From NCBI GenBank assembly GCA_020186115.1, contig WSYJ01000020.1, positions 1-64,000 of the forward strand: a DNA stretch of 64,000 nucleotides, read 5' to 3'. The notes below the pieces were generated by a model. That model was given only the letters and a program-made list of their open reading frames with translations. It was not told the origin of the DNA and did not search any database. A program made the position numbers and the translations under genes. How positions within the stretch are numbered: the first letter of the stretch is position 1; each line of letters starts with the position of its first letter. Below, in pieces: positions 61,391 to 64,000 of the stretch. Source of the stretch: Histomonas meleagridis. Taxonomy: Eukaryota; Parabasalia; Tritrichomonadida; Dientamoebidae.

Positions 61391-61395
61391 AATGA
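61391..61395 (-). promoter_or_regulatory. Initiator of the CK1-like kinase gene
   Basis: Minus-strand AATCATTTCCATCCTTATG: TCATT 9 bases upstream of the ATG. Confidence 0.55.
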
Positions 61396-61545
61396 TTCAA
61401 GCAGTTGCTCCAACGTTACCAAAAAGTGACCAAAGCAATGTAAATAAATCAAAAAGTCCACGCAAAAAGTGTCAATAGATCCGAATATTGTCGATTCAAA
61501 AAGTGGGAATTAAAAAGTGCTCTTTCTATAAGAATAAAATAATTT

Positions 61546-61660
61546 TTCGGCTAGCCGATTCCCATTTAGGAAAGTATCTAATCACGACCCGCTCACCACA
61601 TGTTTTTGAAAATTCTAATTTTTACTTTTTTTTTTATAAAATTATTTTCCATTAGCATCA
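61546..61660 (+). pseudogene. Second C-terminal fragment of the unknown repeated family
   Basis: A short frame reads RLADSHLGKYLITTRSPHVF and then runs into Phe/Tyr-rich sequence and a stop. It is the counterpart of the fragment at 16350-16535. Outside about 60-70 shared bases the two loci differ. No start codon belongs to it here. Confidence 0.5.
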
Positions 61661-62015
61661 CTGTATATCAAATATGCAAAATCAGAATTTAACAAATTTT
61701 GTCCATCACAATATTTTTCCATTACACTCTTTTATTTTTATATTTTTATATCTCTACCTCAATGAGTTTCTTATTGTTTGCGGAGCGCATTCATTGTCTG
61801 AACTAAAATTGACCACACAACAGCAAAAGATTAAATTTTATTTATTCCAAATTTGGAACATGGAACTGATCGCCGCAACAATACATCTGCCGCAAAATGC
61901 ATTCGCCAGCGCGAAGTATCATTATGAACAACGAAATATTTTGTCATTGCGCGCACGAATTTACATTTACATTAATTTATTTTTATTACTACAAAACTTA
62001 TTTCGATTTTACATT
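61661..62015. other. Intergenic, no gene seen
   Basis: AT-rich spacer downstream of the importin-like gene. Plus-strand ORFs here (for example from 61674) lack any domain or support. Confidence 0.5.
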
Positions 62016-64000
62016 TTATTTTGATTTAAGGAATACTGCAGTTTCCTTTGCCTCTTGGTGTAACTTTGGATATTTACTCCGAGTTCTTGCAATTCCAATA
62101 CTTATTACTTCATGAATTTTTCTTCTATTTAATATCACGTTATTTCTCCTTGTGCAATGTTCACCGAATTGTCTTGCCGTCTTCATAAAAGCCAAAATTA
62201 AATCGTCATCGATATTATCCCTACCAATTTGTAATATGCTTTGAGCCAAATTATCCAATTCCAATAGTTGTGTTCTTTCTTCTTGTAATTGCTCATGAGA
62301 TCCATCACCTTCAAAAAGGATTGCATAAAAGTTCTTTGCATAAGCACTATAACAATTAGCGATTGATATATACAATTGATTTGCATATTCTATATCCGAT
62401 TCATTTTCAAAGTTTAATACGCTTGAAGCTTTTCTAATTGTCGATAAAAGGTTTTCAAGTTTATGATGATGTTGTTGAAGAATACCAGCAGCTTCAGGTA
62501 CATCACGTAAAGCTTCGAACATTGTCGCAATTGTTTGTATAATATATGGATGAATATCTTTTTTAGAAGGGTTATTCATAATTAAATCACATAATGAATT
62601 AAATGCATCATCAAAAACTTTCATCATTAACATATTACGATTATATTTTTCGAATAATTCTCTTAACAATATAACACTTGCATTAATAACTCTTTCATTT
62701 CGTGAACTTAATCCTTGTTGAATTAATCCTAAACAATGATTAATTTGTTGTTCATTAAGTGCAGGTGGGAAACATTTAACTAATAATGATAATGTCATTA
62801 ATCCTTCTTCATAGATAAGACAATTTTGTTTTTGGATTAAACCAAATAGTAATTGGACAGTAGCTTGGAATTGATCTGGTGTAACAGTTGTTTTAATTTT
62901 TAATATGAATGAAGTGATTATCGAACAAAGTCCTGCTTGATAAGAATATAAAACACCTTCAGACATAAAACCATTTGCTGATTTCGCTAAAGTTTGAAAT
63001 GTTTGTCCAAATAAGACTGATAACATTGGAATGTTCTCAGATTTCATATTCGATATTAAACCACAAACTCCTTCTGTTATTGATGTGATAGTACTAATTT
63101 TACTACTTTCATCACTACTTTCTGATTTGAGAACAAAATCTAACATACATTGGAACATATTATAAATTTGTTCAAAATATTGTGGTATGATTGATTCATA
63201 TGAATTCTTTTGAGAATATACACCTGATAAATAATATAATATCGTGGAATATCGTCCGATGATTATTAGTTCTTGTGGTGGTGGTAGTATAATGTCTAAT
63301 ATGATTTTAATTGCATGGCGTGGATCAGATGCATTAGTGACTAAATCTGGATAATATTTTAATATTAATGACAGAACAAATAACGCTGTTTCTCTTAAAT
63401 GTGGGGGTTGTTGTGACGAACAACATTCAACAACTTGATCAAGTACACTTGCTAAAAATGGTATAAATGCATTCGGATTTGTCGGACGTTCTAATATCGA
63501 ATATATAAGTAATAATGCTGTATGTAAGTGTACCCAATTTTGTCCATTATTAATTAATTCCTTTGCTCGATTAGTACATAGATTAAATACAATATCTGGC
63601 TCGACTTTATATATGGCTTGTAAAGTAGATGCAACAAACATATGTGGCTTTCGGGTTGTTTCGGTTTCAATCTCGATATCATTAGGATCAATTGAAAGTA
63701 AAATGTTATAAAAGTTTTCGAAATACTCTTGAACAGCTGTTCTTGATAAATGTAACATTTCGCATTTGAATGTTGGGTTTGTTCGATATGAATTTTCAAA
63801 TTTTGCAAGTTCTTTCCAGAAATATATCGAAATGCTTTGATAATTAGGATCGATCATACTCATTCCTTGTGATACATAACCACTTATAATATTCATGAAA
63901 TTAGGTGAAAGAGGATAAAATTTCTTAATAATAAGAAGCATAATTTGATGAAGCGTTTTGAAAAGGTTCAAACTTAAAATAGAAATTGAGGGCTGAATAC
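62016..64000 (-). CDS. Importin beta-like HEAT-repeat protein, 5' end beyond the window
   Basis: The frame is open to the window edge: upstream of the first-listed residues the codons continue without a stop, and the frame's earliest start-like codon is only TTG. So the N-terminal part, including the importin-N domain, lies outside. About 660 residues are visible, a regular array of helix pairs: ISIYFWKELAKFENSYRTN, LRETALFVLSLILKYYPDLV, AIKIILDIILPPPQELIIIG, then SITEGVCGLISNMKS and FAKSANGFMSEGVLYSYQAG-like helices, ending in VISIGIARTRSKYPKLHQEA. The placing of an acidic-loop-like stretch is not clear. Importin-beta/karyopherin is the best family. An exportin is possible. Nuclear transport of proteins is the likely role. 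Confidence 0.75.
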   Translation of the reverse strand, partial: IQPSISILSLNLFKTLHQIMLLIIKKFYPLSPNFMNIISGYVSQGMSMIDPNYQSISIYFWKELAKFENSYRTNPTFKCEMLHLSRTAVQEYFENFYNILLSIDPNDIEIETETTRKPHMFVASTLQAIYKVEPDIVFNLCTNRAKELINNGQNWVHLHTALLLIYSILERPTNPNAFIPFLASVLDQVVECCSSQQPPHLRETALFVLSLILKYYPDLVTNASDPRHAIKIILDIILPPPQELIIIGRYSTILYYLSGVYSQKNSYESIIPQYFEQIYNMFQCMLDFVLKSESSDESSKISTITSITEGVCGLISNMKSENIPMLSVLFGQTFQTLAKSANGFMSEGVLYSYQAGLCSIITSFILKIKTTVTPDQFQATVQLLFGLIQKQNCLIYEEGLMTLSLLVKCFPPALNEQQINHCLGLIQQGLSSRNERVINASVILLRELFEKYNRNMLMMKVFDDAFNSLCDLIMNNPSKKDIHPYIIQTIATMFEALRDVPEAAGILQQHHHKLENLLSTIRKASSVLNFENESDIEYANQLYISIANCYSAYAKNFYAILFEGDGSHEQLQEERTQLLELDNLAQSILQIGRDNIDDDLILAFMKTARQFGEHCTRRNNVILNRRKIHEVISIGIARTRSKYPKLHQEAKETAVFLKSK

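Noticed and set aside
1-64000. tRNA or rRNA genes
   Set aside because: I looked for GGTTCGAAT-type T-arms and conserved rRNA segments; the few GTTCGA hits lie in transposase or noncoding AT-rich DNA with no cloverleaf visible.

Overview
The window is AT-rich (roughly 70% A+T by eye) eukaryotic DNA with compact, mostly intronless genes. It looks like a parabasalid of the Tritrichomonas/Trichomonas type. The evidence is a set of initiator-like TCATT/TCAAT motifs a few bases upstream of, or touching, the ATG of many genes, as in the known trichomonad Inr. It is supported by short intergenic spacers, stop codons often followed by TAAA-like sequence, a two-repeat Myb protein, a Stealth fragment and a mariner element. 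No search was run, so the genus is an inference.

Region 1 (1-14000) is accessory and decayed. A 455-residue unknown gene lies between inverted repeats made of AACCT/AACTT blocks plus a TTCGAGAAAGCCTTTT core. A broken second copy in opposite orientation (6861) joins capsid-like remnants. A KilA-N gene (8949-9434) lies between degenerate copies of the same inverted repeat. Behind it come a broken RuvC/A22-type Holliday junction resolvase, a CxxC coiled-coil remnant, two other decayed ORFs and ankyrin-like repeats with AT-rich spacers. The set resembles the remains of a large DNA-virus-like or Maverick/Polinton-like element. A 1004-bp mariner with clear terminal repeats sits in another broken ORF. 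One intact-looking cell-type gene (Golgi-type glycosyltransferase) lies inside.

Region 2 (14000-29800) is mixed. It holds a solitary histone H3, a small MITE with 7-bp target duplications, a Stealth fragment, and a 1.85-kb inverted duplication (16935-18787 and 26310-28160). Each arm of the duplication carries a twin winged-helix E2F-like gene. Between the arms lie a BAR-like/SH3 protein, an elongin-B-like ubiquitin fold, a Ser/Glu-rich 39-residue repeat protein and an elongin A homologue. Decayed coding pieces lie between these genes.

Region 3 (29800-64000) is a core gene block, mostly on the minus strand: SAPS-like protein, ribosomal protein eS4, a possible N-myristoylated coiled-coil protein, Mn-type CDF transporter, CAMK-like kinase, DDB1/CPSF-A-like protein, PMCA-type calcium pump, BAP31-like protein, four-helix membrane protein, ITPK1-like inositol kinase, Arp2, Med14-like Mediator subunit, GNAT acetyltransferase, Myb factor, Rab5-like GTPase, RasGEF, geranylgeranyltransferase-I beta, CK1-like kinase and a partial importin-beta-like protein. 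These serve membrane traffic, small-GTPase signalling (RasGEF, Rab, prenyl transferase), actin, transcription and ion balance. They do not form an operon-like pathway.
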